Origin: Biscogniauxia marginata
Taxonomy: Eukaryota; Ascomycota; Sordariomycetes; Xylariales; Xylariaceae
Assembly: GCA_022695795.1 (NCBI GenBank)
Contig: MU404055.1
Location: 682,001-746,000 of the forward strand
Length of the DNA: 64,000 bases
Direction of reading: 5' to 3'
Part shown: piece by piece, positions 36,429-48,898 of the stretch
How positions within the stretch are numbered: position 1 is the first letter of the stretch
How the letters are laid out: each line of letters begins with the position of its first letter
Notes under the pieces: model-generated
Seen by the model: only the letters and a program-made list of their open reading frames with translations
Told to the model about the DNA's origin: nothing
The model's database searches: none
Translations under genes and position numbers: made by a program

Positions 36429-39400
36429 ATGCGCAATCTTCGCAATGTCTGGTATAACGTCTGGAGCTCTTCAACCGATCTCGATGGCGAGCCTTTTACG
36501 TCAACATGTTGGGATCCAGTTGCAGACGAGGTTCTGTGCACCCTGGGCCCGAATGAGTTAGACGGGCGGATTAGACTCGTGAGAATCTCAGAACATGTGA
36601 GGGCCTCCTCGGTAGACATGTAAGTTTACTGAATGTCTAGGGCCGCCCGTGCGCCTCTTCTTACCAATCTGTAGAGAATGTCAAGAGGTTACCTCGTGGG
36701 ATGCTCCTAGTCCAAATCCAGACCTAGCTGTAGACAGGGTAGTGAGTCTACATCACTTTAGTGACAGCCTCACAACATGTCTTGTCCTAGAAGGCGGCGA
36801 CATTATCGTCGTCCAAGAGTCAGAGGGCTCGTCTCCGTCAGATGGCGTGCACATCGAGATCATGGGCTCCATCGACGAGGGTATCACTGCCGCAAGCTGG
36901 TCGCCAGACGGGGAACTGCTAGCCATAACGACAAAGGTGAATACGGTGGTCTTCATGAGTCGCAGCTTTGATGGCATCACGGACATGGCCATGACTGTGG
37001 AGGACCTCAAAGCTTCAAAACACGTATCCGTCGGCTGGGGCAAAAAGGAGACGCAATTTCAAGGCAGAGGCGCCAAAGCCCTCCGAGACCCGACAATACC
37101 GGAAAAGGTAGATGAAGGTGTACTCAGTCCCAAAGACAATGGGAGAACCGTGATAAGCTGGAGAGGAGACGGCGCATATGTCGCTGTTAGCTCGATCGAG
37201 GCCGGCATCCGGAGAGTTATTCGGGTGTACTCCCGAGATGGGGTCCTCGACAGCGTAAGCGAACCGGTTGACGGCATGGAGGGCACCCTAAGCTGGCGGC
37301 CAACTGGAAACCTTCTCGCTGGAATCCAGCGCCTCGAGGATCGTGTGGACATTATATTTTTCGAGAGGAACGGCCTTAGACATGGCCAATTTTCCTTGAG
37401 AGCCCCTGACGACAGAACTCTAGCGAATGATCAAATATGTCTCGAATGGAATTCCGATTCTACAGTCCTTGCAGTCACCTTGGATGACAGAATTCAACTT
37501 TGGACCATGGGAAATTACCACTGGTATCTGAAGCAGGAAGTGTCCACTCAGACCCGACCATCTCATCTGGCATGGCATCCTGAGAAGCCACTACGCTTTA
37601 GCGCCGCCATCTCTAGTATGTCATATGAATCGTTATGATCGGTTTTCTCTAACATTAGCATTGCAGATAAGCTGGTGCTTTCAGAATACATATTTGAGGT
37701 AGTCCATGGGTCTCTTACTCCGCCGTATGATTATGGAGCGGTTGCCGTAGTCGATGGCAATACACTCAAAATCACGCCCTTTCGGACAGCAAACGTACCA
37801 CCTCCCATGGCCATGTTCGAGCTGCAAGTTTCCTCGCCCATAGTTGATGTAGCATTCTCTCCGGCAAACACGTTCATGGCCGTGATTCACCAGCATGGTG
37901 TTGACGTGTATGAATGGAAGACTAAACAACAGCGGTCCCTCCTTCCGTCAAAGATTACCAGTATGGACTTTTTTAAAGAGGAACCAGACGACAATATAAT
38001 ACCTCTGCAGGTTGCGGTCACAGAAAATAGTGGCATCCATTATCTATGCTATGGGAAGAGTCCTGTGATACGTTCCCACAACTTTGATCGATCTACCGGA
38101 GAATTCCTAACTAGCACAAGCTTGTATGCGGGCTCTCTGTTTGGCTTTGTACGCCTGACCCAGGCTACCTCTACAGATGTTCTCGCTCAAGACGGCCTAG
38201 GAAGACTTCACAGCGTTATTGATGAGCAAGATGAACTGTACTCAATACGCCTTACCACCCAGCTTCCATGGAGCGAGATCATTGACCTAGCGGGCAACGT
38301 GATCGCTATAGGATTATCTCGAAATGGGCACTTGTATGCCAACTCCCGGCTCTTGCTCAAGAATTGTACCTCTTTTCTAGTTACCCCAGCTCATCTAATA
38401 ATCACCACCACAAACCACCTAGTCAAGTTTATCCACTTGACCAGTGTAGATGGTAAGTCTTCTAATATTTCCCGACTGTTACATCTTACTAATATCCTTT
38501 AGCTTTAGAAGTACCTCCGGATGATCCTGAAAAGGATGAAAGATGTCGAAGCATCGAGAGGGGTGCCCGGCTTGTGACAGCAATGCCCACAAATATGAGT
38601 TTAGTGCTTCAGATGCCTCGTGGCAATTTGGAGACAATATTCCCACGAGCTATGGTTGTTGCAGGGATAAGACATCTCATCGAATCCCTCGACTATGGGA
38701 AGGCGTTCTCTCACTGCCGAACCCAACGTGTAGATATGAATATTCTCTATGACCACAAGCCCCAGCAATTTATTTCCAATGTTGGACTCTTCCTCGATCA
38801 ACTCAAGGATGCGTCACATATAGATCTTTTCCTATCATCCTTACGGTAAGTCAATTTGAAATCTTTGAATTTATATCATAATCTGACCTAGAATAGAGAA
38901 GAAGATGTTACACAAACCATGTACCGCGATACTAAACTAACCTCCCAGAGTCAAAAGCCATCTGAAGGGCCAGTGGATGGTGCAGCTACAAGTGAGAGCG
39001 TTTCTAAGGTCAATAGAATCTGCGACTCCGTGCTGTCACACCTTCAATCACGCAAGGCCACGGACCATGGTACTCTACAAAATATCATTACGGCCAATGT
39101 CTGCAAGAATCCACCGGCTTATGAAGATGGACTGTTGGTCGTTGCAACCTTACTGCAGGAAGATGAGCGTCTTGCCGAGAAAGCTGTTGAACATATCTGC
39201 TTCCTCGCGGATGTCAACACGCTCTATGATGAAGCGCTAGGGCTGTATCAATTGGATCTGGCACTTCTAGTTGCGCAACAGTCGCAAAGAGATCCTCGAG
39301 AATACCTTCCATTCATACAAAATCTACACCAGCTACCGGATCTACGGCGGAAGTTCGCCATTGATGATCACCTGAATAGGAACGAGAGAGCATTGAGTCA

Positions 39401-40607
39401 TCTTCAGGCCCTACAAGCACACAAGGAAGCCCATGATTATACTGTAAAGCATTCTCTCTATGCCGCAGCTTTAAAGCTCTACCGTTATGACCAGCCAAAT
39501 CTTACCACCCTTACTGGTCTTTATGCGACATACCTCGAGTCTAGATCCCGCTATCGGGAAGCAGGACTTACATATGAGTCGCTACATGACTACGCCGCAG
39601 CAACAAGGTGCTATCGCGCTGCCGGTGGCTCATGCTGGCGCGAGTGTTTGTTCACGGCACAGCAGCAATCGCCACCACTCTCGTCTGAGGCGCTAACGGA
39701 TCTAGCCACGGACCTTGCTGACGCTGCGTACGAAGCAAAGGACTATGCGTCAGCCGCGACAATCCACCTCGAACATCTCGACTCCATAGAGAATGCCATC
39801 CCTTACCTCTGCAAGGGATACCTCTTTGCCGACGCGTTACGCCTCGCCACCCTCCGCGGGCGCCCCGACCTCCTCGAAACAGCCGTCGACGCGGGCCTCG
39901 CCGACGCCCTGAGCAGCAGCACCGAGTTCTTCGCGGACTGCAAGGCGCAGCTCAAGGCGCAGGTGCCGCGGATCCTCGAGCTGCGGCGCAAGGCCGCCGA
40001 GGACCCGCTGGGCTTCTACGAGGGCGAGCGCGCGGGCGGCGCCGACCTGCCGGACGACGTGTCGGTGGCGGCGAGCTCGCGCGTCAGCACGAGCGCCAGC
40101 CTGTTCACGCGGTACACGGGCAAGGCCGGCGGCGGCAGCGTCGGCAGCGTCGGCACGGCGGGGACGGGCGTCAGCCGCGCGACGAGCAAGAACCGCCGGC
40201 GCGAGGAGAAGAAGCGTGCCCGCGGCCGCAAGGGCACCGTCTACGAGGAGGAGTACCTCGTCGGCAGCGTGCGCCGCCTCGTGGGCCGCGTCGAGGCCGC
40301 ACGCCCCGACCTCGAGCGCCTCGTCTTCGGCCTCGCGCGCCGCGGCATGACGGAGCGCGCCCGCGGCCTCGAGACCCTGGCCGCCGACGTCGTCGAGCGC
40401 TGCGGGGCCGCCGCCGCCGAGGCCTTTGCCGGGACTAAGACCGATGGTGGCGACAAGAACAACAACAACGATGACGACGGCGACGGCGACGAGTGGAGAC
40501 CCGTCGGCGCGGATGCGGTCCTAAGGGAGAACCTCGAGGCCGCGTGGCGGAGGCAGGAGCCGCCGGTTATTACTGCCTTGGAGAGGCTTTCGTTGCTGGG
40601 CTCGTAA
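36429..40607 (+). CDS. elp1: Elongator complex subunit Elp1 (IKI3)
   Basis: Five exons: 36429-36619, 36675-37615, 37667-38452, 38503-38845 and 38897-40607, encoding 1323 aa, close to the family's usual size. All four introns are 50-55 nt, GT-AG, phase-consistent. The start MRNLRNVWYNVW matches the family N-terminus. The first 700 residues are WD40-like beta-propeller sequence (ASWSPDGELLA, LEWNSDSTVLAVT, LAWHPEKPLRF). The remainder is helical TPR-like, and near the end a basic stretch (KNRRREEKKRARGRK) corresponds to the region implicated in tRNA binding. Elp1 scaffolds the cytoplasmic Elongator complex that modifies wobble uridines of tRNA. From about 39830 the coding sequence becomes extremely GC-rich and Ala/Arg/Glu-rich without any frame break. 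Confidence 0.96.
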
Positions 40608-41086
40608 GATGCGGTGTTCGGTGTTCGTGGGGGTGAGTGACGAAGATGATTGAGGGAGGGAGGGAGAGGGAGAGGGGGTGATTTAGATAAATATATTAAA
40701 GGGGGCGGGAGATATCTGATCATAAAATGCTCTGATTTGATAAAGAAGCCTCTTTCTCTAAGACGGACATGGTTTACCTACGTGATAACCTGTTTTAAAT
40801 GCTTGTTTCCCTCTTAATCTGCGACTGATTTACTAGGTTGATCAGCATTTCGGCTTTTTTTTTATATTCACGTTACATATGTACACTTATGTTACATATG
40901 GAGAGACTGCCATCTCTCCCCCCTCACCCCATCCCTCCTGTGCCCCCTTTTATTTTTGTCCAAGAGGATCTAGGGTATTTCTAAAACCGAATTCACACAT
41001 CGCTGCCTAGTCCTGACCGAACCGACTCAACTGGCCGGCGAGCTTTAAACTACCGATATAGTCTATTAAGTGTAACCCCTCGGGTC
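40608..41086. terminator. Shared 3' interval between convergent genes
   Basis: Elp1 (+) ends at 40607 and the uL24m gene (-) ends at 41087, so this 479 bp must contain both 3' untranslated regions and polyadenylation sites. A-rich candidates occur at 40687-40702 (+), and T-rich stretches at 40853-40868 and 40949-40958 (A-rich on the minus strand). No gene is seen. Confidence 0.6.
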
Positions 41087-42421
41087 TCATGTAGACGGTG
41101 GAGGCGGAGGCGGAGGGATCTCTTGATTTGATTCCGGAGCGGGAGGAGGGACATCGACGTTAGTAGCAGTTGCTATTGACGGCGGCGATAGGGATGGGGA
41201 CGAGGACTGACTCGTCGAAGGGGGGAGAGGATCAGAAGCAGGGGTGGCGGTAGGAATAGGAGTAGGTTTAGGTGAGGAAGAAGAAACGGCGTTGTTGAGC
41301 GTCCTCTCGCGGTTGCGGGCGATGACCTCGCCGATCTTCTCGAGCATCTCGAGGGTGAGGCGGGGCTTGCCCTTCTTCTTCTTATTGGCACGCTCGGCGC
41401 GGTGGAACTCCTGCAGCGGCGTGCGCATGCTATCCATGAGCTTCACGCGGTCGCGGCGGGCCCGTTCCTCGGCCTCGAGGCGTTCGATATACTCAGGCTC
41501 GTGGCGCGTGCGGAAGCGACTGTAGCGGCCGCGCAGTTCGTCGATCACGGCTAAAGGCATGGGAGGGCGCAGCAGCGTCGGCATAAAAGTGCGCTCCTCA
41601 GCATCGATACGCAGCGTGTCGACCTTGTGATCCTTGACCTCGGGCTCTTGTTTGTGCGGCCACGGGATTGCGACGTTCAATCCCGGCACAATGCGGGACC
41701 ACCGCTTCTTGCCTGACACCCGGTCGTGCAGGAAACCCGCATGCTCTAGCCGGTTGATGATTACGTCTCGCGTCACGCCCGTCTCCGGGTCCTTGATCGG
41801 GTGGACGAGCCGCACAGATGAGATCGGGAGCGGGATCTCGAGATTCAGAGCCGGAGGGTCCGTCTTCTTACGGATCTCAAGTTGTATCCTGACATTGCTC
41901 TATTTTTATAGCGATTACATATTAGTAGCCATTGGAAGACACAGTAATACTTGGTGTTATCTATGCCGTTTTACCTTGTTTAGGTCCTGGACTGAGACCT
42001 CGGCCCTCTCGTGGTCGATCTCCTTGATTAGACCGATGCGGCCCTTGTCCGGCCCGTCGATGAGCACGACACGGTCACCCACGACAAGGTTGAGGTTGTA
42101 GGCGCCGCCGGCCCACTGGCAACGGCGGTTGCGCATGGCGAGGGTTAACCGACTACTTCCCTGAACGCGGGCCTCGTGGATAGCGCCCTTTGCTTCGGCC
42201 CATTCGCCGACGTCCTGGCGGGAGGCCAGCGGACCCAGCATCCAGTCGTCACGCACCGCCTGCTTCGCACCCCGGAGCTCATTCTGTGCCACCTCGAGCT
42301 GCTGCTGGTTCATCGACGCGGTTTCCTTCTTCTCTTTTCTATACACTTGCAAGTCCTTCGTCTTCCGGCGCTTAGCGACCACCCGCTCGGCGGTCGCTAC
42401 GCGGCGGAGGATCTTCTGCAT
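41087..42421 (-). CDS. mrpl40: Mitochondrial ribosomal protein uL24m (Mrpl40)
   Basis: Two exons, 42421-41975 and 41899-41087 (75-nt intron with a CTACTAAT branch motif), give 419 aa. A KOW motif is clear in exon 1 (LVVGDRVVLIDGPDKGRIGLIKEI), preceded by a basic N-terminus (MQKILRRVATAERVVAKRRK) suited to mitochondrial import. Exon 2 continues with SNVRIQLEIRKKTDPPALNLEIPLP and DVIINRLEHAGFLHDRVSGKKRWSR, typical of fungal mitochondrial uL24. The protein binds early in assembly of the large mitoribosomal subunit. The last 70 or so residues are Pro/Ser/Thr-rich low complexity ending in a run of prolines, an extension beyond the bacterial L24 core. Confidence 0.9.
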
Positions 42422-45400
42422 TGCTTGCCCCCCGCTCCCTCTTCTTCGGTCAAGACGGTGGGATCGATTGGGTCGGTAGGCAGTTTGATCGACGACAGGG
42501 GGGGCTCAAGAGGTCATGATGTTGTCTGTCGGTGTCGGTTTTCCCCTCTTGCCGTGAGGGCCTGTGCCTTGTCTCGTGGAGCTGGTGGTGGTGATGCTGG
42601 TGGTGGTTTTCTTCGTATGCCAAATTTTTGAAAAAGCTCAGACCACACTGCAGGTTTCAATTGGCATTGTGAATTTTTGACCAATCAAGCTCCCCGGTGT
42701 CCCATTGGCCCGGATAATCCCAACCGCCGTCCGCGTCGGCAGGTGCCAAGTGCCGTCCCCCGGGTTTAGGGGTTTATGCAATTCGCCTTGGAGCTGCCCT
42801 TTAGACATAGCTATGCATGCACAAGACTGTTTACCCTGCATCTTTCTCGGCCACTCTCGAGAGTGAAGCTGTCGGATGTAGTTATTAGGTAACGGAATGC
42901 GAACGGCCAAGTACAGGTTCTTGTAAACGGTCTTGTGGTCGTGGGGGACCGCGGTATACATACATACCTCGTAGCAACCAGGAGCTTACTCCCTGTACGT
43001 ATCGGCCAATCCAGCTATCTGATCCATAGCCGTGCTTTCACTCGCTCATATCTCCTGCCAGTTCATCAGTGATGATAATGCTGTCTGCCGATGATACCAT
43101 ATGCGGACCTTGGAGCACCCAAGGTCATCTGTTGTAAGAGGATTGTCATTGTGAAGCACTGATAGCATCAATTTCCTTGGTCACCTCGGGCTCTCGCGTA
43201 GAACGACATGCCAGGTATGATCTACCCTTATCTCAGTCCTCTACGATGCAATTCCAGGTTACACGTAGTTGTGTCGTCATCAAGGCCTAGACTTCTTGAA
43301 GTTTCAGGCTTGTATGGAAAGGTCCGTCCTGGCTTGTTCGTGATTGAATAATAGAAAAGGGTAAATAATCTTAACCTATTAGTGTACTTTCTAGTCGGTA
43401 TACACAGAGTCCCGTTATCTGTCATAGGTCGATTTAGGTCCCGGACGCTGGTGGTGTACCTAGTTCAAGCCAGTTAAAGAGGACCCTAACCGTTAGACTG
43501 GGAGACGAAGGCCTGGGGGGCATTGCTTAGACTACCTAGGATGGACGCCTCGATAGACATGGTAATGGCCAGCCCTTTCGCAGGTGCTGTCCGGCCGACT
43601 TCCCAATTACTCCGAAGAATCGATAGTAATCTAACTTAATAACGATGCTGAATAGTGGTCGGATGTGACAGACTAGCAGGGCACCAAAACTTGCACACTC
43701 TTGGATCGTCTGATCGTGTTTTTTGTTTTATCTGTAACCTGGCCGCCTTGATGGTTCCAACTAATAACGTTATCGATGAGTTGTTCACTCTGATTCCGCC
43801 AGAGAAGAAGGAGTAGAGGGTAGTAAATAAAAAAAGGGCGAACGTAATGGCGCAGGAGAACCCGATCTAATGAACCCCCTGATAGGTAGGCAGAGCAAGC
43901 TTGGAGTGCTTGCATTAGACAGAGCCTACCTCTCCAGAGCGCACAGGTAACCCTGAACGCCTCGGTAATAACCAGCCACTCCGGACATCGTAAGCTAAAC
44001 AACAAAGAGATGCATTTCCACTTAGAAGAAATTCACATGGCCCCACAGCTCCGTTGACAGAAGCCGGATCGCTGGGTGGACGAACAAAGGAGAAGATGGC
44101 GAAAAAGAGAAGTGATCACATCACTGAGCCACAATATTTCAGCTGAACGCCCAGATCAACAGGCGGCTAACGCAGCGCCAGTCGGTGAAGAAAGGGAAAA
44201 CCTGAACCCCCAGAGGCGGACGGCGGCACACTGTCCCCCGGTTCTGAGAACCTCCATCTCGCTTGGGCATCTTGAATTTTATTACATATGAAACTTTGGA
44301 GCTTGTTGGACCATGATTGATGGAATGACGGAAAAGGCAATGTTGATACCGAGAGTCCCTCAAACCTTGTGGCGTGATGAGTCTCGTCGGTTATATTATG
44401 CCCTAGATACGAGGTATTGGTAGGTTGATGTCTGTGTTGTTGATGCGTACCGGTATATATGTGCAGTACTGGTATATGTATGTACGTACGTACGTATGTA
44501 TGTATGTATGTAGGTATGTGTGTAGGAGGTAAAAGAGAAGAACCGTCGGCACTTACCTAGGTCTTCTCTATGCCTACCTATGTACCTATCTATCGTATGT
44601 GTGCTCGTAGGAGGTATGTACGCGTGTTGTATGTGTAAGTACATAAGTGTAGGAGCGAGCACAGTGTCATGTAAAATCTGCCAAGTCGCAATTTGGAGCG
44701 GAATGGACGTGGTGAGCACTTTGGAATTGGCCTGATTTAGGGGTTGTTTCCCGGGGGTTGGGGAACTGGGTTTAGTGGCTTCGTCCACTGTAAACCAGCT
44801 TGGTCGGGGAGACAACAGAAAGCCACTGAACCCTCTCTTAGGTGGTTTTGATAGTGCAGGAGTCGGACATTACAGGCCGATGACTAGCGACGTGATGACT
44901 GTTGGCTGCCTCTCCGAACGAACCACCCCGGGCGACGGGCGCAAGGACCACCTCTGGGAGACGCTATGCCCGTACAGGGACTGGTCCAGGACCAAAGGAC
45001 TCAGAAGGGAAAGAAGGAAGAGAGCGCGAGAGACTTGTCGGGCGGTAGGCCTAGCACCAAAGCCTGCTGCAATTCCTTAACAATTAGCAGGAGCCCCGCT
45101 AAGTCCATATCTGCCTGTTCCTTATTTGGTGGCCCGCTGCTGCTGCTTTCCTGCATCTACCTACGGCTGCTACCTTGTCTTGTAATCCTCCGTGCCTGTC
45201 AATTGAGAGCAACTATCTTCTTCTTCTTCCCATCCATCTCTCTCTCTCTCCATCATCTCCATCCATCCCTCTTCCATCATCCAGCATCAAGGGAGAAGCA
45301 ACCACGATACGCAATTTCCACTGCCCTCATCGACTCTTTTGACCGCTTGTTCTTTTTTCCTTTTTTCAACCTTCTTGCATATTCTCTGAATACCCCCCAA

Positions 45401-45445
45401 AGCTCTTCCTCGTCCCCCCCTAAAACCGCCCATTCTACATCAACC
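42422..45445. other. Intergenic, 3 kb, includes Rho1 leader
   Basis: No supported gene. The first part is the promoter of the minus-strand uL24m gene. Short frames at 42638-42961, 43673-44005 and 44396-44815 lack domains. From about 45200 to 45290 the plus strand is a CT-rich tract with CTTCTTCTTCTTCCC and TCTCTCTCTCTCC, typical of a strongly expressed fungal gene's leader, here Rho1. Confidence 0.55.
44477..44520. repeat. GTAC/GTAT tetranucleotide microsatellite
   Basis: Copies of GTAC grade into GTAT and then GTAGGTAT, a tandem tetranucleotide array with a mid-array variant switch. Confidence 0.85.
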
Positions 45446-46486
45446 ATGGCTGAGATCCGCCGAAAGCTGGTCATCGTCGGTGACGGTGCCTGCGGTAAGA
45501 CCTGCTTGTTGATGTACGTCGCTGCCTCCAGATGACCTTGTTCTCGTCGTCGTGCTAATGCTCGATACAGCGTCTTCTCCAAGGGCACGTTCCCTGAGGT
45601 AAGATAAACAGCTTTCCGTCGTCATCGTGTTTTCGCCTTTTGCCAAGATCCGCCCGCGTCATACCGAAACAAAGGGACATCATCAGTCAAACCAGCCCAT
45701 CATTCGAGCTGCTGCCTCGTCGCCCATTGAGCCCCCTACGCCCGTCTATCGCGTTTTCTAGACACACTTGTGACATGCTGACCGTATCTCCTCTCCCAGG
45801 TCTACGTTCCCACCGTCTTTGAGAACTACGTCGCCGATGTCGAGGTTGATGGCAAGCACGTCGAACTAGCTCTGTGGGATACGGCAGGTCAGGAAGACTA
45901 CGATCGTCTCCGACCTCTGTCTTACCCCGATTCTCACGTTATCCTCATCTGCTTTGCCGTCGACTCTCCGGATTCCTTGGACAACGTTCAAGAGAAGGTC
46001 AGCAAATCCCATCACCCCGGGCCCCTATCCCGCCCCGCGGCGGTCGCCAGCCTACTGACACGTGCTCTTACCCACAGTGGATTTCCGAGGTTCTTCATTT
46101 CTGCCAGGGACTTCCCATCATCCTCGTTGGCTGCAAGAAGGATCTGCGCTACGATGCCAAGACTATCGAGGAGCTCCGAAAGACCAGCCAGAAGCCCGTC
46201 TCTCCTGAAGAGGTAAGCCGTTCCATCTCAATTACGCGGCATTAGCTGCGATCTTCATTAATGCTGCTCGCGGCAAGATGCCGATCACCAACCTCTTGTT
46301 TTCAACTTTTGCTGACTCCGCCGACAACAGGGTGAGGACGTCCGCAAGAAGATCGGTGCATACAAGTATCTAGAGTGCTCGGCCAAGACAAACGAGGGTG
46401 TCCGGGAGGTCTTTGAGCACGCCACCCGTGCCGCTCTGCTATCCCGAAGCCGCCCCAAGAAGCACTCCAAGTGCTTAGTCCTGTAA
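45446..46486 (+). CDS. rho1: Rho1 small GTPase
   Basis: Five exons: 45446-45513, 45571-45598, 45800-45997, 46078-46212 and 46331-46486, giving 194 aa. Every G-box is present: GDGACGKT (12-19), the switch I effector loop [30 protein letters not shown] (Rho-type variant of NKxD) and ECSAK. A lysine-rich tail ends in the CAAX box CLVL, where the terminal Leu predicts geranylgeranylation. Rho1 acts at the plasma membrane, activating beta-1,3-glucan synthase and protein kinase C and so governing cell-wall integrity and polarity. Exon 2 is only 28 nt and intron 2 (201 nt) is unusually long for this window. The start directly opens [12 protein letters not shown], as in other fungal Rho1 proteins. 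Confidence 0.97.
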
Positions 46487-47624
46487 ACAACCAACAACCC
46501 CTTATGATACCTTCGATATCCCGGCGTGATTCATCATCGTCTTTCACATCTGGCGTATGAATGACGTGCTCAGATGACTAGAGGGGTTTTGAACGGACGG
46601 GAAGGGTTGAATCACCTATGCATCATGGTTTCGGCTGGAGTTTGATCCGTCTACTCTCGTAACTGCTCTTCGGCCGGCGTGCTTACTTAGGTTGACTTTC
46701 ACATGCCTCTCAACTTCTTGGAGAAGGTAATGGTGATAGGCGGCGGTTATCGTGGTACATGGAAACTATGGACAGAAGGCGAGAGGCATGCACGGGGTGC
46801 TGTTAGAGAGAAGGGAAGAGTTGGGGGGTGTGCGTGTGCGCGTATGTGTGTGTCAAGATTGGCGAGTCAGCCCCAGAGAATACGGCTATATCATAAATCT
46901 TCTCCTTTTTACTGCTCTCTCACCGATCCCGCGTTAGACCAACCGGAGATGGACACTTGTTGCTTAGGGATTACTCTTTCTGTCTTTCTCCAACCATACT
47001 CCTTTGATAATGCTCATGGACTGGTTTTTTTTCCTATCGATTTTTATGTCCCTCTGCCGTGCTCGCAACCTACCTAATCTTCTGAGGTGCCCGTCTGACA
47101 TAAGCTGTAGTCATATCGCCGGGTGAGTGACTATACTTTCTATCAAAATTGCCTAGGCTTCGCCGTTGACTTGCCATGCAAGCAGCTTGAGATAGTTGGT
47201 ATTCACTTTCGATATGTATGACCAAACATTATTCCTACGTGTATGAAACGTTGGCTGTGTATTTGTAAACACGTTAGAACTTGGGTACCCTTTCTCGTAA
47301 GCACCAGGCTAGCTATAAAATACGTAGTTATAGCTTCAGCCTTATGGCCATGTCTTACAGGTACCACTTTCGGTTTAAAGAATGGGGCCCCGTTGACGTC
47401 CTTTTTAGGAATGCTTCCTCGGCCCTCGTATATAAAATAAAACAACCTCTTTATCTCTATCTACATACTACGTATACCCGCGATCTACTGTTGGAGGGGT
47501 ATGGTACGCAAGCAAGGTGGTAAGTAGGTTAAGTCTTGGAACCTTTGATCGTTGAAAGGGGGACCAAGATGAGTTGTGGTAGGGAGTGTAAAGGGAGATT
47601 GTGCTTTTGAATAGTGTAGCTAAG

Positions 47625-47625
47625 C

Positions 47626-47658
<33 letters not shown>
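47625..47658. repeat. (TA)n(TG)n dinucleotide microsatellite
   Basis: An ATATATAT run passes directly into a TG run of about 12 units. Confidence 0.95.
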
Positions 47659-48605
47659 GGCAGCTCGTGGATCAACTCAAGCAAGACGAGGAGACGAAAG
47701 AGTTAGAGGAATATTAGTATATACGTCGGCTGGGTACCTGAACAACTACTCGAACATGGCCAGGAAGCGTATACGCGTGTAGAAAGTAGTGTGTATATTA
47801 TTAGTTGGTTTAGGTGGTATGTTGGCTTGTTAGTTGGGGTTAAGGATGACTTCGATCGAATAATACAAACCTTCTTCCAAGTCTACTGAACAAAGACAAA
47901 AAAAAAAAAACCCTGTCCAACGCCATGGAAGTTGGTTGATCGATCCTATGTCGTTTCAGTTCTGGGGTATGCATTCTTATTTCATGTACCGAGCCTCGTC
48001 ATTCTGTACACTTATATGTATATCTCCTGTTACCTACCCATTTACAAATTCCCAACCAGCTATGTTCTCTCCCCCCTTCTCGGCCCATCGAGAAAAGGAA
48101 TGGAAGTAGTAAGAAAGCACAGAAAAACTCCAGTTATCACTTGTCCCTTGCCGCCCTCTCACGTCTGCTAATGTACCTTACTCGAGTCACTCGCTCGCCA
48201 TTCTTATTAAGCCAAAAATAAAAATAAAACCCCAGGAAATCCCCATCTCGTAGTCGTCAGAAAACAGAAGTGGTTCGCGGAAACTTGTTGATATATCTCC
48301 TCCCCCCCCCCGGGGGGATATTCTTGCCGCAAGCGAAACAAATTTCTAGCAAACTCTCATATTTGACCTGACGTGACGGGCAAGGGGGAGAAAGATATCA
48401 TCCAAGTTTCGGCGGGAGAGAGAGATGACGAGTTTGGCTTCTAAATGGGACAGGTCTGTAGGTAAGAAGAAGAGAGGCGTCAATTGTTAGTCTTTTGGTC
48501 TTGCTGTCATATAGGTAGTTTCTTGGCGTGTAAGAGGGAGGACTAGGCTGATGGGTGATGACGGGAAGGGGACGTAAATTTCGGGAGATCATTTGATAGA
48601 GTACC

Positions 48606-48652
48606 AAAAGTAAGGTAAGGTAAGGCAAAGCAAGGCAAGGCAAGGCAAGGCA
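48606..48652. repeat. Pentanucleotide array AAGGT/AAGGC
   Basis: Tandem pentamers shift from GTAAG/AAGGT at the left to AAGGC at the right, ending just before 48653. It lies immediately 3' of the micropeptide stop codon on the minus strand and so probably falls in that gene's 3' untranslated region. Confidence 0.9.
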
Positions 48653-48667
48653 TGTCTTAGACGAACA

Positions 48668-48898
48668 CTACTGCTTTCCCCAAGATCGTAGTGCGCGCGC
48701 ATGCGGGTGTGGTAGAAAAGAAGACCGGCCACACACACACGGTTTGAAGATGGTTAAGGCAGACAGGCAGGGAGGGAGGGGGAGTAGATAACACAAGACA
48801 AAAGGCAACGTAAGGCTACTTACCGCACCGCAGGAGCCGCAGGTCTTCGTGTTGCCGCCGAAGGCAGCACCGCACTTGGGGCAAGCTGAGTTATGCAT
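48668..48898 (-). CDS. 25-residue two-CxxC micropeptide (putative)
   Basis: Exon 1 (48898-48824) encodes MHNSACPKCGAAFGGNTKTCGSCGA, a mini zinc-ribbon with C6-x2-C9 and C20-x2-C23. It ends exactly at a strong GTAAGT donor. Splicing to the acceptor GCAG at 48671 puts a TAG (48670-48668) directly after residue 25. The 153-nt intron is a multiple of three without a stop, so the unspliced message gives a 76-residue form ending at the same TAG, with a hydrophobic Leu/Pro-rich insert. A further likely 5'-leader intron (donor 49135, acceptor 48939) supports a real spliced gene. The four cysteines suggest zinc or copper binding; it does not resemble classical fungal metallothioneins. The family is not recognised. 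Confidence 0.55.
   Translation of the reverse strand: MHNSACPKCGAAFGGNTKTCGSCGAVSSLTLPFVLCYLLPLPPCLSALTIFKPCVCGRSSFLPHPHARALRSWGKQ

Larger units (their letters stand above)
46487..48667. other. Intergenic between Rho1 and micropeptide gene
   Basis: It holds the Rho1 3' untranslated region and, further on, the 3' side of the minus-strand micropeptide gene. Frames at 46703-47077 and 47203-47523 overlap on both strands without recognisable content. Poly-A is found at 47898-47911 and a C/G run near 48302-48317. Confidence 0.5.

Noticed and set aside
44396..44815. 139-codon minus-strand frame with Tyr/Thr/His repeats
   Set aside because: Much of it translates a GTAC/GTAT microsatellite.
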